Positions 47,103-60,500 of a stretch of DNA of 64,000 nucleotides are shown here, piece by piece. The DNA comes from Henckelia pumila. Lineage: Eukaryota > Streptophyta > Magnoliopsida > Lamiales > Gesneriaceae. The notes under the pieces are model-generated. The model had not been told where the DNA came from, ran no database searches, and was given only the letters and a program-made list of their open reading frames with translations. The DNA is taken from the NCBI RefSeq assembly GCF_033568475.1, contig NW_027331831.1:13082001-13146000 (forward strand). The letters run 5' to 3'. Each line of letters opens with the position of its first letter. The first letter of the stretch is position 1. The translations under genes were made by a program, and so were the position numbers.

Positions 47103-48939
47103 TGATAGGATCGGGTATGGGGAAAAATACACAAGTTTAAAAATATTTTGAGCTACAATAGCTCGGTTTTTGAAATATTGAGTACCGATGAATTAAATAG
47201 AGTTTGATTTTCAATCAAATTGAAGGCACTCAAAATACTCCTTCGTAGAAACCGATTAAACATTTGTAAATCATTTGAAAAAGATACAAGTTGAAATACT
47301 CAAAACAGTTTTGTTGAAACATTTTATCAAACACTTTGTATGCTATGAAGAACACATAAAATGCTTCAACAATGCATCTTAAAAACAGTAGCAAAAGTAA
47401 AGTAAATGCAATAAAGAAATAGACACGAATTTGTTTCTGGATGTTCGGAGATTTCAAACACTCCTACGTTACCCCTTCTTCTTTCTCGGAAGGATATCAC
47501 TAGAAGACTTTGATTTATACAATCAATTTGTACAAACTCACTCTTATGTCACCCCTTCTTCCTCGAAAGGATATCACTAGAAGACTTTGATTTATACAAT
47601 CAATTTGTACAAACTCACTTCAATACTAGGACTTACCAACTGCCTATCTTAGAACTCCCAACACACTCAATTATAGGCCGCAACCTCATAATCCGCATAA
47701 TGTTTAACGTCTCTTATGCCAAGACTATAAACACAATTTTTAACGTCTTTGTGTTAATACTCTCACTCAACTAATCTATGAAATACATGTCTCTTGTATA
47801 TGTGAGTGAGTTGGATGTGAAGAACTAGACTGTTAAAGTTTAAGAATTCTGATGTGTTCTTCACACCAAGGACAATATCTCAACTAGCTGATAAATCTTG
47901 TTTAGACGCCAATGCTTTGAATCCCCTTTCTAAAGCTTGTATTTGATCTTCAAGATGTTGAATATATAGGCTACAAGAATGATAATAGCCGTTAGACACA
48001 GAAATAGAACCGTTGAAAGATTTCTGTACTGTTAGAGCTCAACTGAACTTTGGAGCTCAACTCAACTTTTGGTGCGAAATTGAAACTGAAGTATTGTACT
48101 AGTTTCGGGACTGTCGCAGTTGAGAAAAATTTGGTTTGGTAGCAGTTGAGCATCTTTAGTTTGCGTAGATAGACTGATCTTAGCAAACTTCAGTTTGGGT
48201 AGATAAACTGATCTTGGCCAACTTAAGTTTAGGTAGCTAAACTGAATTGCAAAACTGGATGCAGTTTGGCATGATCCGTTGATATTTGGACAAAGTGATG
48301 AACACAAAAGTTGTATCTCTTTGTCTTGTATTTTCAGCGCATCAAGAATCACTCAATTTGGATTTCATATGAGAGAGTTAAGCTTGAAATACCAGACTAT
48401 GCCAGAAATTCTGCTTTGCAGAATTTTAGTTCTGAACCAGCAACTTCAATGCAGTTTATCAGCTCCTTATGCTCCGATTCAGACTTCGACTTGTGACTAT
48501 GATTTGTAGATCACTGTATTATCTTTCCAACGCATGCTGATTCGTTCCATTTGGATAACCTAGCTGTAAGATATAACCAAAATATCAGAACTGCTCAAGG
48601 TAAACTGATTTTGTTTTCTGCTCAACTGATCCAATTCAGTTCGGTCTTGCGACGTCAGCTTGATCTAGATAACATCCGTTTTTTCTCAATTGACGTGAAA
48701 TAATATATGTTCCAAATTGAGTTTTCTATGTATTCGTTTTGACGGCTAATCATTTTCATCATTGAGCTGTGAGATATCATCGAAAAACTAAAGCTCGCCA
48801 TAAGTTCAGTTTGGCTAAATTTCAGTTTTGACTTCCATCTTGAATTTAACAACTTCACAATAAAGTAAATATGTTAGAAACACAATAAAAAAAATTGTTA
48901 TCATCAAAATCAAGATTGCTTGTATTTCACAACCCAACA
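47103..48939 (-). mobile_element. solo LTR, long Copia (SIRE/Maximus-like)
   Basis: This 1837 bp sequence, read on the minus strand, begins TGTTGGGTTGTGAAATACAA and ends CCCGATCCTATCA. Exact 5 bp duplications AATAT (47098-47102 and 48940-48944) flank it. A minus-strand TATA box (CCTATATATTC) lies near 47965. No internal coding region remains, so it arose by LTR-LTR recombination. The family call rests on LTR length and end sequences typical of SIRE-like elements. A unit of about 76 bp containing GGATATCACTAGAAGACTTT is repeated twice at 47484-47622. Confidence 0.75.
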
Positions 48940-48944
48940 AATAT

Positions 48945-49973
48945 ATTATAAAAGCCTATATATTTGCAAAAAACAAAAAAAAAAGTGACATATAGAATCA
49001 AGACACAAACAAACTAAGAAATATATCATTTTCAATACACTAATTGAACTATATATCATTCAGATATTCATCTCTCATTGGATTACGAAGATGATTCTTA
49101 AATGACATATGAAGTATTAAACTTTAACTTCTAGATCATTGACTTAATTTTATATGTATAATTTAATTTAAAATCTAAGGCATATTAGTACCTTTATATC
49201 AAAACTCAAAGGGGACATCTGTCCCTTAATAGATCCATTCATGCTCGTAATTTATTCGAAGCTCGATTTTATAAAATTATATTTGAGCTTATTTAATCAG
49301 GTTCGTTAAGATAAAATAACCAATCTCAAATTTTACAATTAATATTCGGCTTGTTAACTCGTGACCCAGCTCGTTAGTAGACTCACGAGTCATCTCTTAG
49401 ATAAAAATAATAGTTTTAATATGTGATTTATAGATTTTATACGTTTATTCATAAAAAATATATAAAAACTAAGTAAATTAATTTAATAAAATTACAAAAT
49501 TTAATTAGAATTATAAGATATTTTTCTCTAGATATAAATTTAGTTTTTAATGAATTCAATGATTATTTAAATTTATGATTTATATCTATTAAGCTCGATT
49601 GAACTCAATAAAAATTCAAATAAGCTCGTGAATCATGAATATATTGTTAAATAAAGTTTGATAAACGAATCAAACTCAAACTTTTAAGAATTCGATTCGG
49701 TTCAAATTGATTACATCGTACATGTAGCAATTCACATTTAAGATGGTATTTAAACCCCCAAATAAATGTCTCGATTAGGCGATGTAAGGCATGACTGATA
49801 TGCATATTTATTGAGGGAGTGCAAGACAAAGGAAGACTTGGTTTGCAATTATCAAACATGATAAAATTTGGCATATTTAAGGTAATTCTGTATATAAATA
49901 GCCAAGTCGTCACTAGAAGATAAGATCTATTTTGTATATTTTGTTCAATTATTCTCTTTCAGGGTACGACTAA
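48945..49973. other. intergenic, possible decayed promoter or LTR piece near 49.9 kb
   Basis: Mostly AT-rich. TATATAAATAGCC at about 49890 resembles a strong TATA box, but no gene or LTR terminus could be tied to it. Confidence 0.4.
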
Positions 49974-50553
49974 GAGGGTGTTTGGCTAAACTTATTAAAA
50001 AGATCTTATAAGCTCCTAGAGCTTAAAAGCTGTTTTACGAACTTATAAGCTGTTAGAACTTATTTTAAAAATAAGCTGTTAAAGTGTTTGGGTAAACTTA
50101 TTTTAAACAACTTAAAGATTTTGATATGTTTGGTATTATAAGATCTTTATATTGTCAAAATTACCAAAAAAGGTATAATTATATGAAAATAATATTTCGA
50201 GTTATACATATACGAAAATAGTTTCAGTATTAAAATATAAAATTGTTTTAATATTTTACTTTAGAAAAATTTATGTGATTTGTAAATATTTTTAAAATAA
50301 TATTTAATATTTAATGGGTGGTGGATATGATGGAGATTTACGAATATATTCAAGGATATTTTAGAGAGATAGAATATTAAAATAAGATCTTTTTGAAAAA
50401 AGTACCTCCCCCTTACTTTTTTAAAAACAGCTTATTTTGACGGCTTATAAGCTGTTTTTAAAAAATTTTGCCAAACAAAATTTGAGAGCTTAAAAGTTCT
50501 AAAACAGCTTATAAGATGTTTGAAAGAGCTTTTAAGCTCTGCCACGATGCCTC
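49974..50553. mobile_element. Harbinger-like MITE with TAA duplication
   Basis: The ends GAGGGTGTTTGGC and, reversed, GAGGCATCGTGGC are flanked by TAA (49971-49973 and 50554-50556). Inverted arms repeat AGCTTATAAGCTGTTTT-like motifs. Non-coding, 580 bp. Confidence 0.6.
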
Positions 50554-51288
50554 TAACGTTTTTGATCATGATGCAAACAAAGATCCATTTTCTTTTCTTA
50601 AGGTTCGCAAAAACGACATCTACACAACTGGATCCAACATTCCTGCTATCCCCCGAAGGGATATAGTGAAATGACATATAAGGATCCATATGGAATAAAT
50701 GTTTGTTCCTGTTATTGAATGATTTCTTGAGTATCATGATCAATCTATGAACAAAATTTCTCCTAATTAATTCAACATAAATGAGTCTCTAATTGCTGGA
50801 TGCAGCTTTCTCTAACCATAAATGGGCTTCTTATGCTTGCATGCAAGGTGATTTATCACCTAAATCTTTGGATTCGACTCGAAGTATTCCACTGCAAACA
50901 TGTTTTTGGTTTCAATAGATCACTTGATCGGGTCATTTTTCAATAACTGGTCCATGTACAACTAAAATAACAAATGTGAGCCTACAAAAGATCAATATAT
51001 AATCCTCAACCTTTTGAAATTTCGACTAAGAAAACATAGGGATTCACAGAGAAGCAATGGCAATAGTTAACAAATTAAACTCACATACATGAGATTACTT
51101 GACATGGCCAATAACATAGTCAAACAGTTGGAAAAATTAATAATAATAATCGCAATGCCTTTTCCATATTCAGCCCTGTACTGGGTAACAAGAAGCAGCA
51201 AAACCATGCAGCAAACATATTCAAGAATGGTATAAAATGGAGTATCTATCCAAGGGAAGGCAATAACCTGAATCGATAATTCAGGGTA
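50554..51288. other. intergenic and 3' flank of the WEB-family gene
   Basis: No conserved frame. The part nearest 51288 is probably the 3'UTR of the minus-strand gene. Confidence 0.5.
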
Positions 51289-54200
51289 TTACTTCTGTTT
51301 GGGACTGCCCTTTTTCTTCAGTAGACTTCCAAACTTGCTAACCAAACCTTTCTTCTTTTTAGTAGGCTGATGCTTCGATGGTGAGCTTTCACCACTGTCA
51401 AGATTCTCTGTCGAGGACAACCCGTTCATCTGCTCATCGCCATCACCACTCTCAGTTCTCGACTCAAGCTCGTCCTCGAAAGATTCCTGGTCGGCCTCTT
51501 CTTCTGGAGGCAAGACTATCGCCTCGTTCTTGCAGCTTTCCAACATCTTGTGATCAACTTCAGCAGGCTCATTGTTTGTCTTTGCTTCGATGTTGGACTC
51601 TTTCAATTTCCCATTCGAGGTGTCAAATTCGAAATCTCTTTGAACAGGTTCATTGTTCCTTAAGTCAGTAACTTCACCTAGCTTCTCCTTCACAGGTTGC
51701 TCATTTTGTTGAGATTTGATCTCCACCTTAGGCTTTATGTCTCCTGAGCCATTTAGTTCAGAACGCTCCACAACTTTTGGAAGCATGTCGTAATCTTTTT
51801 CTGTATCCGTAAGCTCACCCTGAGCCTCTCCTTGCTTCTTAGCCAAAGCTTCTTCAAGCAACTTGGATAGTTCCTCCACCTTTTTAAGAGAAGCAGCTTC
51901 TCTATCCTGCAGCTCCTCATTCTTGTGGCGAATATTCTGCAACTCATTTTCCCGGTCCGTCAAACTCGTTTTCAATCCCATGCTCTCAGCTTCGGTTTTG
52001 CTAAGGACTTCCTTTAAAGAAATCAACTCTGACTCAGCTTCCTTGAAATTTTTTTTCCATCGATCCTCTTCATCCTTCACATTACAAGCTTCTTCTTCAG
52101 CAATTTTTAACAAATTCAACAGCCTGCTTATTTCATTTTTCAAAGAAGAGCACTCTTCATCGGATATCTTCACACTGTTTATCAAATTAAGCTCCTTTTG
52201 CTCCCACTCGAACGTCAAATTCTGGAGATCATGCTTTGACTGTTTGATTGCACTTTCATGACCATCGATCTCTTGTTTGGCATCACTAATCATGCTTTCA
52301 TACCTCTGAGTTGTTTCTTTCAGAGCCAAATTCAGATCTCGTATTTGAACTTCATTGTTGTCATTCTCAGCTTGTATCGACAATATCTTTTCTTTGGCAG
52401 CTCTTGCTTCTAAAGAAATTTCATGTAAGGCGGATGTTAAACTTTCCAAGGCATTCTTGCTTTTCTCTTCTTCATTTCTAGAATTTTCCAACGCATTTAT
52501 TAGATTGTGTTTTTCTTCCAACAGAGTTTGAATACTGGAAGCCGCGAGCTGCTCGTTGTTTATGGCCTGAATTTTCTCTTCTTTCACAGACTGAAGCTCA
52601 GAAATAAGAGATTCCACCTTTTTCACCATTTCAGAAGTTTCTTCTTTTGCTAGTTCAGTTAGGTGTCTCGATTCCTCAAGATCCCCCTTCTGCCGTACAA
52701 TCGAGATTTCTAGCAACCCCACCTTCTCCTTGAGCGATGCGATATCGGACTCTGCATTGTGCAGTGAGTTGTTACTTCCTTCTAGCTGTTTAATGACTGA
52801 TTCCAGGGAATCTGATGCAGATCTCTCCAGTCTCTTTGCTTGATCAGCTTGAGTAGCTAATTCCCCGACCCTCTCATGCAACTCCTGCACTAAGCTACGT
52901 GCATAATTTTCAGCCATTTTAGCAGCTTCCAGATCAACATTGAGTTGCTCTAACTCAGCTTCTTTTTCTGCCAACTCCACCTCAAAACTTTTCGCCTTCA
53001 CGAGTTCTTGTCTCAGAGAGTCTATCTCTAATTTCAACTCTGACACATGTTTATTTTTCTCGTTAGCCTCCTCCTCGGCTCTCAAAGCATGCGTATTTCT
53101 CAAATGGACTATTTCAGCAGATATAGCTTCAACTTTTCCAGCATGCAACTCTGCTAATTTTGTCGCCTCTTCGGCATGGCTAAGCGCCAAATTCTTTGCA
53201 TCTCCCGTTTTAGCAAGTTCTTCTTTCACCTTATGAAGTTCTTCAGTGACGGACTGAAATGCAGTGGCCTCCATTGCATGAAGGCTTCTAACTTCTTCAA
53301 GCTCTCTCCGGAAATATTCTTCCTTTTTCTGAGCAGCTTCAATTCCTGCTTGCTCCATCTCAATTGTTCGAAACTTTTCGATCTCAGAATTTTCTTCTGC
53401 CAGCTTTTGAGCCACCAAAGCCTCACTGAGCTTCTCATTTGCTTCCTCCGCCAACCTCCGAGCTTCTTTCAACTCATCAAGAGCTTTTGCCTTCTCACTC
53501 TCAACAATCAACAACTTCTCTCGAGTCTTCTGCAGATCTTCTTTAGCTAAGTCACACTCCACCCGAAGTTCTGATGGTTTTGAAACCGGAGTCGCCTTGT
53601 TCTGAGAAGTAGAAAAATAAAAGAACAACAACAAATCATAGTTCATTCTTAATACAAAAGTCCAAAGCTCTCTTTTAGTAGCCGAATCAAAGCAATTTTC
53701 ACCCACAAGTCACCATTTCTCACAAAAATGCAGATGATTCCTAAGCTTAATAGTAAATATGCTGGAACTCACATCAGGAGTGGTACTGAGCTTCGGAGAC
53801 CGCCGAGTCAGTGTAGTCTTTGATGCAACAGACGCCGGAGACCGATCAATCGAAAGGCGCCGAGTAGCCGAGTCAGTGCCCGGCTTAGCCACTCCGGCGC
53901 TCGATTTGCTGAGACGAGAGGCTAAAGGTGTTGCTTTAGCATTGGGAGTTTCAGATAAAGCAGATCTATCAGAGCAGAAATCATAATTTTTTTAAGTTCC
54001 AAGTTCAAGATCCCATTTCAAGTATCTCAAAAAAAAAAAAAAAAGATCCCATTTCAAGATAAAATGCAAACAATGCAAGGCATCAAATAATGCAACTCAA
54101 AACAAATTCAAACCCATCTTTTGAGGGAAGAACAACTGAGATCCAGAAAGTTGCGTGAAACAAACAGCAAACAATCAGCCACGGCAAGTTCAGAAAACCA

Positions 54201-54295
54201 CCAACAATTTGAGCAAAGAACCAAAATCAAGAAAATGAAGGAAATCCCACATGAGATCCACCCATAAACAACACTTACTTGGATTTGGCAGACAT
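51289..54295 (-). CDS. WEB-family (DUF827) long coiled-coil protein, 3 exons
   Basis: Exons on the minus strand: 54295-54279 (MSAKS plus two bases), 53965-53773 and 53601-51289, with GT-AG borders and agreeing phases. The product has 840 residues, close to about 850 in the Arabidopsis relative At5g16730 (from memory). The N-terminal 75 residues are Ser/Arg-rich with the family signature RLSIDRSPAS and RRSPKLSTTPD. Residues from about 90 to 640 are a near-continuous Glu/Lys-rich coiled coil rich in KAKSFE- and EEANEK-type heptads. An acidic Ser-rich linker follows, then a basic tail KKKKGLVSKFGSLLKKK. Relatives in this superfamily (WEB1, PMI2) act in light-induced chloroplast movement; the role of this subgroup is less clear. 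Confidence 0.92.
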
Positions 54296-54483
54296 GGTTG
54301 TGGGAGGCAAGGCAGGTGTTGCTGCAGCAAAGATCTATGATTTTCAAGAACAGGGGATGGGTTCTTTTTGCGCTAAAATGGTGACATTGTGTGATTGGAG
54401 AGAGTGCATGAAACTCTTGCTCTGCGTTTGAATTTGTCACTTTCAGTGTTGTGATATATGCAAATGCAACAACTCTCTTTATG

Positions 54484-54503
54484 TTACATTACATTACATT
54501 ACA
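54484..54503. repeat. (TTACA)n microsatellite
   Basis: Four TTACA units lie just upstream of the WEB-family gene. Confidence 0.75.
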
Positions 54504-54766
54504 GTGATCAGTAGACAGTATGAGTGATGTAGGAAAGAATTTACAGAAGAAAACTCCATTTTACAGCAGAAACCATGCTGCCAAGTGCCACCCTCCAGTC
54601 TCTCTCTCTACATATGGATTTAACTTAATTAATAAATAGCCAAAATTAATATTTTTAAATTTAAATTTACACACACACATATATATATTAAAAAAATATT
54701 CTACTTTACAAATAATTGAGTTCTGAATATTTGATTTCATGCAGATTTTTTTTTTTATATCTAAAT

Positions 54767-55564
54767 CATGTCCGGCTCCAAGTGGAGGTGGCTTAGGCGG
54801 TTGCTTAGGGCTTTCCTTGGCAGTGGCTTAAAATTTTTTTTAAAAAAGATTTTTTAAAGTATTTTTTTATATTTAAAATATTATGTGAGTCTATTTCTTT
54901 TGTTTAAAATTTGAAATCGTGGTCAATTTTTTATACTTTTTTTATCATTTTTTTTTTAGTAAAAACAGTATCTTTCTATTTAAACAAAAATCTATTTTTT
55001 CGTTAAATTAATTATCTCAGATGAGTTAGTGTATTCAAATTGGGCCAATCATTTTTTGTTTATTTATTGAATGAGATGAGATTTATTTTTGTCTATTTTT
55101 TACTGCGATTGATTTTTTTTAATTGATTTAATTTTTTATCTCGATATACTAAATTCTTGTAATTTTTTTATTCGACAATGAGATTGATTTTTACTTAATT
55201 AGATTATAATTTTTTCTTGTTTATGTTACTATTTAAATTATAATATATTTTTTGACAGATTTGTTGTGACAAAAATATATTATTTATGTTTTCTTAATTT
55301 ATAAATTCTTATTCTATTTGTATTATGCATTAATTCATCTCTGACTCATGAAATTTGCGTATTCATTGAGTTTTTTTTTTAGTTTTAATTTTATTTTTTA
55401 TATTTTGATTCAATTGTTGTTTATGTCATTATTTTTAGTTAAAAAATTTGAAATTTTGATTTTAGATGATGAAATGATTGTATCAATATTTAATTAAAAA
55501 AATATTATATAGCCCTCTCCCCTGAATATTTGCCTAGGGCCTCTAATATTTTGGAGACGGCCTG
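54767..55564. mobile_element. non-autonomous hAT element, 798 bp
   Basis: Exact 8 bp duplications ATCTAAAT (54759-54766 and 55565-55572) flank ends CATGTCCGGCTCCAA and, reversed, CAGGCCGTCTCCAA. Both subterminal sides carry GGC(T/C)TAGGC motifs. The interior is AT-rich and non-coding. Confidence 0.78.
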
Positions 55565-55572
55565 ATCTAAAT

Positions 55573-57547
55573 GAACAAATAGATTAAAAACAAATGTATC
55601 CTCTATGTTTTTTTTTTCTAGTAGAGTTTTTGTGCATTTAAAATATTACATTACGTAAAACGCTTTATACAATTTATCCCAAGTTATATTTATGTTTCTA
55701 AAATTTTCGTAGGATATTTTGTTCTGGGATTCACAAGAGTCAAGAGGCCCACCTAGAATATTGAATTTATAGTTTTTTTATCTTGAATTTATACAGCATA
55801 TAAGGAACCAACAAGAAAAGGAAAAGGTTGTTATTCTGGGACTTTTATTTTCTTGGTTTTCCTTTGTGGTAAACTTTAAATGAGAGCAGAAATTAATTTT
55901 ATGTTTATTTTAGTTCACTCTTACTCACACATGCTTATCTGTAGTCTGAACAGAATGATAATAAATAAATATAGAAGGAAAATACAAAAAGTATATGATT
56001 AATATGTTATCCAATCATGCTAGCTGCTACGTCTCTATCAATGGAGCCCTTTCATCTGTGGTGTGGTGCGGTTAGGTCCCCTGTTTTGCAAACTTTTTTC
56101 TTTTGTTTTTTAAATACAAATTGCATCGAATATCGAAATTACGTCATATTGCAACACTAAAAAATAAAATTTACCGACGAAACTTGAGCATGAATTCAAG
56201 ACGTGCTTATTTTGCAAACTCAGTTTCTGCTTCATGGCCCCAATAATTAAAATCTTTTTTTTCTTTTTTGTTTTTGTTTTTGCTTTTTATTTGGGTTAAT
56301 AATCTGTTGGAATTTAACAAAGTAGTTATGACTTATGAGTTATGACAAGAAAATTGAATGTATTTAAAGCGCGTTTATAAAAGAAATATAAGGGCACTCA
56401 CCTCGGTTAATTCGACCCTACACTATCGAATCTCATATGCAAGATGGATAAAATAAAATACTAGAGTAGATTTCTTGTCTGACAGTCTCATAATCTATAT
56501 CTTTAAAACGGTTGATCTAATCAATATTTATAGTAAAAAATAATATATTTATATAAAAAGTAATATTATTTCATCAGTAGAATCAAAAACCCGTCTCAAA
56601 AAATTGATTTGAGATAGCCTCAAAGGAAAACAAGTCAAAAGCAGAATCAAAATTTCCCTCACGATACTAATATATGTGCTGTCCTTGTAGCAATAAATGA
56701 CAAAAAAATGCAGGAAAATGGAATCAACCCATCCATCCACATGGGACGGAGTGCGGGACAACTGATATTGAGAGTGCATTTTTATCACATCATTTAATAT
56801 ATTCATGCATTATATGCCAGCTCCAACCACAGAAAAACAAGGTTGTACCTTCACAAGATTCATGTTAAACAAAGTACACGATTGGCAATTTGACCTTCAT
56901 GTGACAATATATCCACCAATATTTGATCAGGCCCAACAGCAGAAATTTCATATATTCATACATGTCCTGTGTCTCTGTGGCTGCCTGCATTTGGATTTTT
57001 GTTACACTTGCAGATGCTCGGAACTATGACGACATATTTGATCCAAGTACAAAGGATGAAAAGGCGCCTTCTGAGCTTCGATCAAATGTTGGCATTCGAA
57101 AGAGCATTTATCAGATGATACCCTCGAGGTAGTACCCGAGTGTAGATCTAATGGCCTAAAAGGAGGCCACAGCTGTATTTTCACATGGATCAAATCATTG
57201 CATCACATGAAAAAATGATGTGGTCGTTCTTTGACTATTTGATCTACCACTAGGGTGTGGCATCGAAGATACCTCGGAAGAGGTAACAATGATGTGCAAT
57301 AATTATGATCTGCATGACATAATTTGTCACGATGATGAAAACTAACACAAGCATTGACATCTCCAAGACCTATACAACTAGCAAGAGGATGCTTATACTA
57401 GGAGCTTGACAAAGGATCAGATAGATACACGAGATCATCGTCATCAAGAAAAATAAGATAATAAATGGCCGTAATTATATTCCAGCGCAAAGGGAACCAT
57501 ACTGCAAACACTGAATAAGGGGGAGGATGACTGAGATGAATCTTTCT
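55573..57547. other. intergenic; one short open frame of unclear meaning
   Basis: Mostly AT-rich. At 56990-57132 a plus-strand frame after an AG acceptor-like TTGCAG encodes NYDDIFDPSTKDEKAP, but no partner exon or family was recognised. The right part is probably the 3'UTR of the minus-strand zinc-binding gene. Confidence 0.4.
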
Positions 57548-60500
57548 TTAGTCATCATATGAGATATGGAAACTGGTGGTGCAGCCAGGTGCGTCCTGAT
57601 TCTCCGCTCCACAGCAATCGTAAAACTTGGCGGCGTATGGGGGATCATTTGGTCCCAATTCATAGTACCTTCAATAAATGATGTTTACCCACTTTAAGAA
57701 GCAAACATACAGTAAAAAAGAATATTTCACATACATGCAACCAGCTAAATATATAGAGTGACCAATTCCATCACATTTACTGAGTTTTTTTTACTACCTT
57801 ACAACTGTCCCCTCATATTCAAGGGGTAACGGTAAGATTTCAAGGTATACGTAATTTTTAAAATTAACGGGCATAGATGTAAAATTGGTACAAACTTCAA
57901 GGGAGGTATATGTTGTTTTCAAAATTAACCCGATGTTCTGTAATTATTGTAAACTACGGGGGAGATATATGTAATTAAACCAAAAATTTTAATTTGAATC
58001 CCCCTTCCACTCTACATTTTTCAGTAATATTGATTTTCCGATTACACTTGCTTCCTTTAATGATCCTCGGGGACCCTGGTTATGTATGATTATTGATTAA
58101 TAGTAATCATCGCCAATATTTAGAGCAAATAAATGTTACTTTTTTCCATGAAAATCTTGTGAGTATACATGTTACCAACTCTCCAACAGCATCTAACTTT
58201 CAAATTTAGAAAACCAAAAAGCATAAATGTCCTTCAGAATAAATCAAAACATATTATAATGCTCTTCAAAAAAGATCAATAGCATCCATCAAACACGTAA
58301 AACATTTGGAAGTGTACTATGTATGGAATTGTACTATGTACTCTGCCTCAATTCCAGTCATTGTTATTGTAAATTTTCCAAATAGAGGCATCTGATACCA
58401 ACCATAGCGCAACAGTCAATATTAACAAGATTTTCGAAATCTCCTTTAAAAACAGAGAATTAACATCTTTCGGAAAAAGGGTCAAGCGAAACAAATTGCC
58501 AAACATCATCAACCAGGCACTCATATACTAAATATTATCTTTTATTATGAATTTCTAAAAAAATCACAAAAGAAACTCTAGATCAAGTCCTAAGACAAAC
58601 AACGGCGTGCTTTGCAAGGGTGATACTCATATATTTATCTATTTCAAGAAAAATCTTTTCCTTTGTCTCCTTCAACACAATAAAATACAAAATCCAGAGG
58701 AAATGTCATATCCCCTTTATAATTTTAATGGCCACAAGAATATACTTGTATCCGGCTGAAAAGAAAAGAAAAGAAAAAGAAATGAGATACTCAACAAATA
58801 CAGACCACACACACTAGAAATGCTTCATTTGTTTTGCCGAAAAATTTGATTTCATGAAAAAAAATTCAGTGGGTGTTGGCTTGTCATGGTTCTAAATTCC
58901 ACCTGATGCAATGATACTTGGTGAAAATCAACATCGCGGACCAAGAGGGCCAGTGGTTGTAGTTTATAATCAAAATTACATGAATTTGTGCCAGTTGGAG
59001 CATTACAAAGCATAATGTTAGCTGTGAGATTTTTTAACCGTGTAAGGTAAGTTTTCTACTGGTGAGAGCTGGGCATTTATATGGGCAAAAGCCAGAAGTC
59101 TAACTTAATCTTGAAAGAGCAACAATATTAATTTTTCTGGTCAACTCAAGAACTAGACTCTTTTTCCTTCTTACATAATCCACTACAATGCTCATGGTTA
59201 GTAGCTATTCGGCTCTCAATATGAAGACCACAGTGTTTGAGATGATAACAATATAAATCACAAAATCTTTGAATCTCAAGCTATTTTATTGTCCTCAGAG
59301 CTTCGTTCACAATGTCTAGATTTCTTCCCTTCATAGGTTTAAACATTCAAAATTCAAAAACTCAAACTTCAAGTTTATATTCTAGAAGTTTGAATACAAG
59401 TTTTCATTTTCAAGAAATCCAAGATATAAATGGAACAAAACTTTTGCCATTTTATTTTTTAAAAGAAACAAAGAAGCAGAAGTTTTCCCTTTATTTATGA
59501 TCAGTTAAATATTGTGAATCTCTTTCTAAAAAGAAACATACATTCATTAACGGGACATAACTATTCACAATGACAAATATGCGTTCATCAAAGGATATGG
59601 CATGGTACATGACAATATTTGAATTCATGTTAGCATAAGAGTAGTACCGTAGTCCGTAATGTTAAATCCTAGAGTACAAAATTGATTTGAACATGTGCGG
59701 TCCATAAAAATATATGAACCCTTATACTGACATCATCAACCATGACAATTATGTGTCACTACCCAACCTTAGTCACCAAGTGTTTCTCATGTGTCTTTTT
59801 TGTGCCTGTTACATAGCATGGACTTACTTTATAGTTAAGACTAAAGCCATTAAGTTCAAAAACAACATGACTCAAAATTCAATCCAAGCCGATGTAAGGC
59901 TCAAAGCACAAGCCTAGGCAACAACCAAAGTTAAAGCTACACAATGGCTCTATCCATAATGCCAAATGCCAGAATCCATTGCATGAAGTTACAATTATAA
60001 AACAGTATTATATAAAATCAAGTATTTTCCTTTTCCGTTATTCTCTTCCAAGCATTAATTACTTATTTGTCCGATATTGGTTTTGAAAATTTAACTATAT
60101 GCAATAATCCACTTGTGACATACATGATACATATCGCATTGCATTCATTTAAAGAAATTCCATCGTGGAGTAACAAAGAACCATTCAAAATTTTCATTGA
60201 ACTTGATGAATTAAATGAAGTTTTCAAACTTTAAACAATTTTGGCTAGGTTTGCTTTAACTCTAATTTTCAGTTTGACTTATGTTTTGACCCTTTGTTTG
60301 ATTTAAGTTTTGAGCTATGTAAGTCTGAAAGTTAAGACCCTTTTTTATACTTATGGCATATGTGCAGACGCACAAGAATCTGCCGGACAAGATGCATCCG
60401 TAATTAGGGTTGTGTGATACTGCATGACAGCCATGCAGGTGCCACACAACGTCTATAATGAAGATGTGTATCATTTTCACAGGCAATAGGTATGTCCCTT

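Noticed and set aside
47484-47622. Possible CRISPR-like direct repeat (two copies of a roughly 76 bp unit)
   Set aside because: Only two copies, without spacers, inside a plant LTR. It is a simple tandem duplication.
51863-53550. Several Ser/Phe/Leu-rich plus-strand frames opposite the WEB-family gene
   Set aside because: Antisense shadows of a Glu/Lys-rich coiled coil, which always yields Ser/Leu/Phe-rich complements.
56923-57132. Plus-strand frame with a hydrophobic start and NYDDIFDPSTKDEKAP
   Set aside because: It follows an acceptor-like TTGCAG, but no partner exon, family signature or stable start was found. It overlaps the likely 3' flank of the minus-strand zinc-binding gene.
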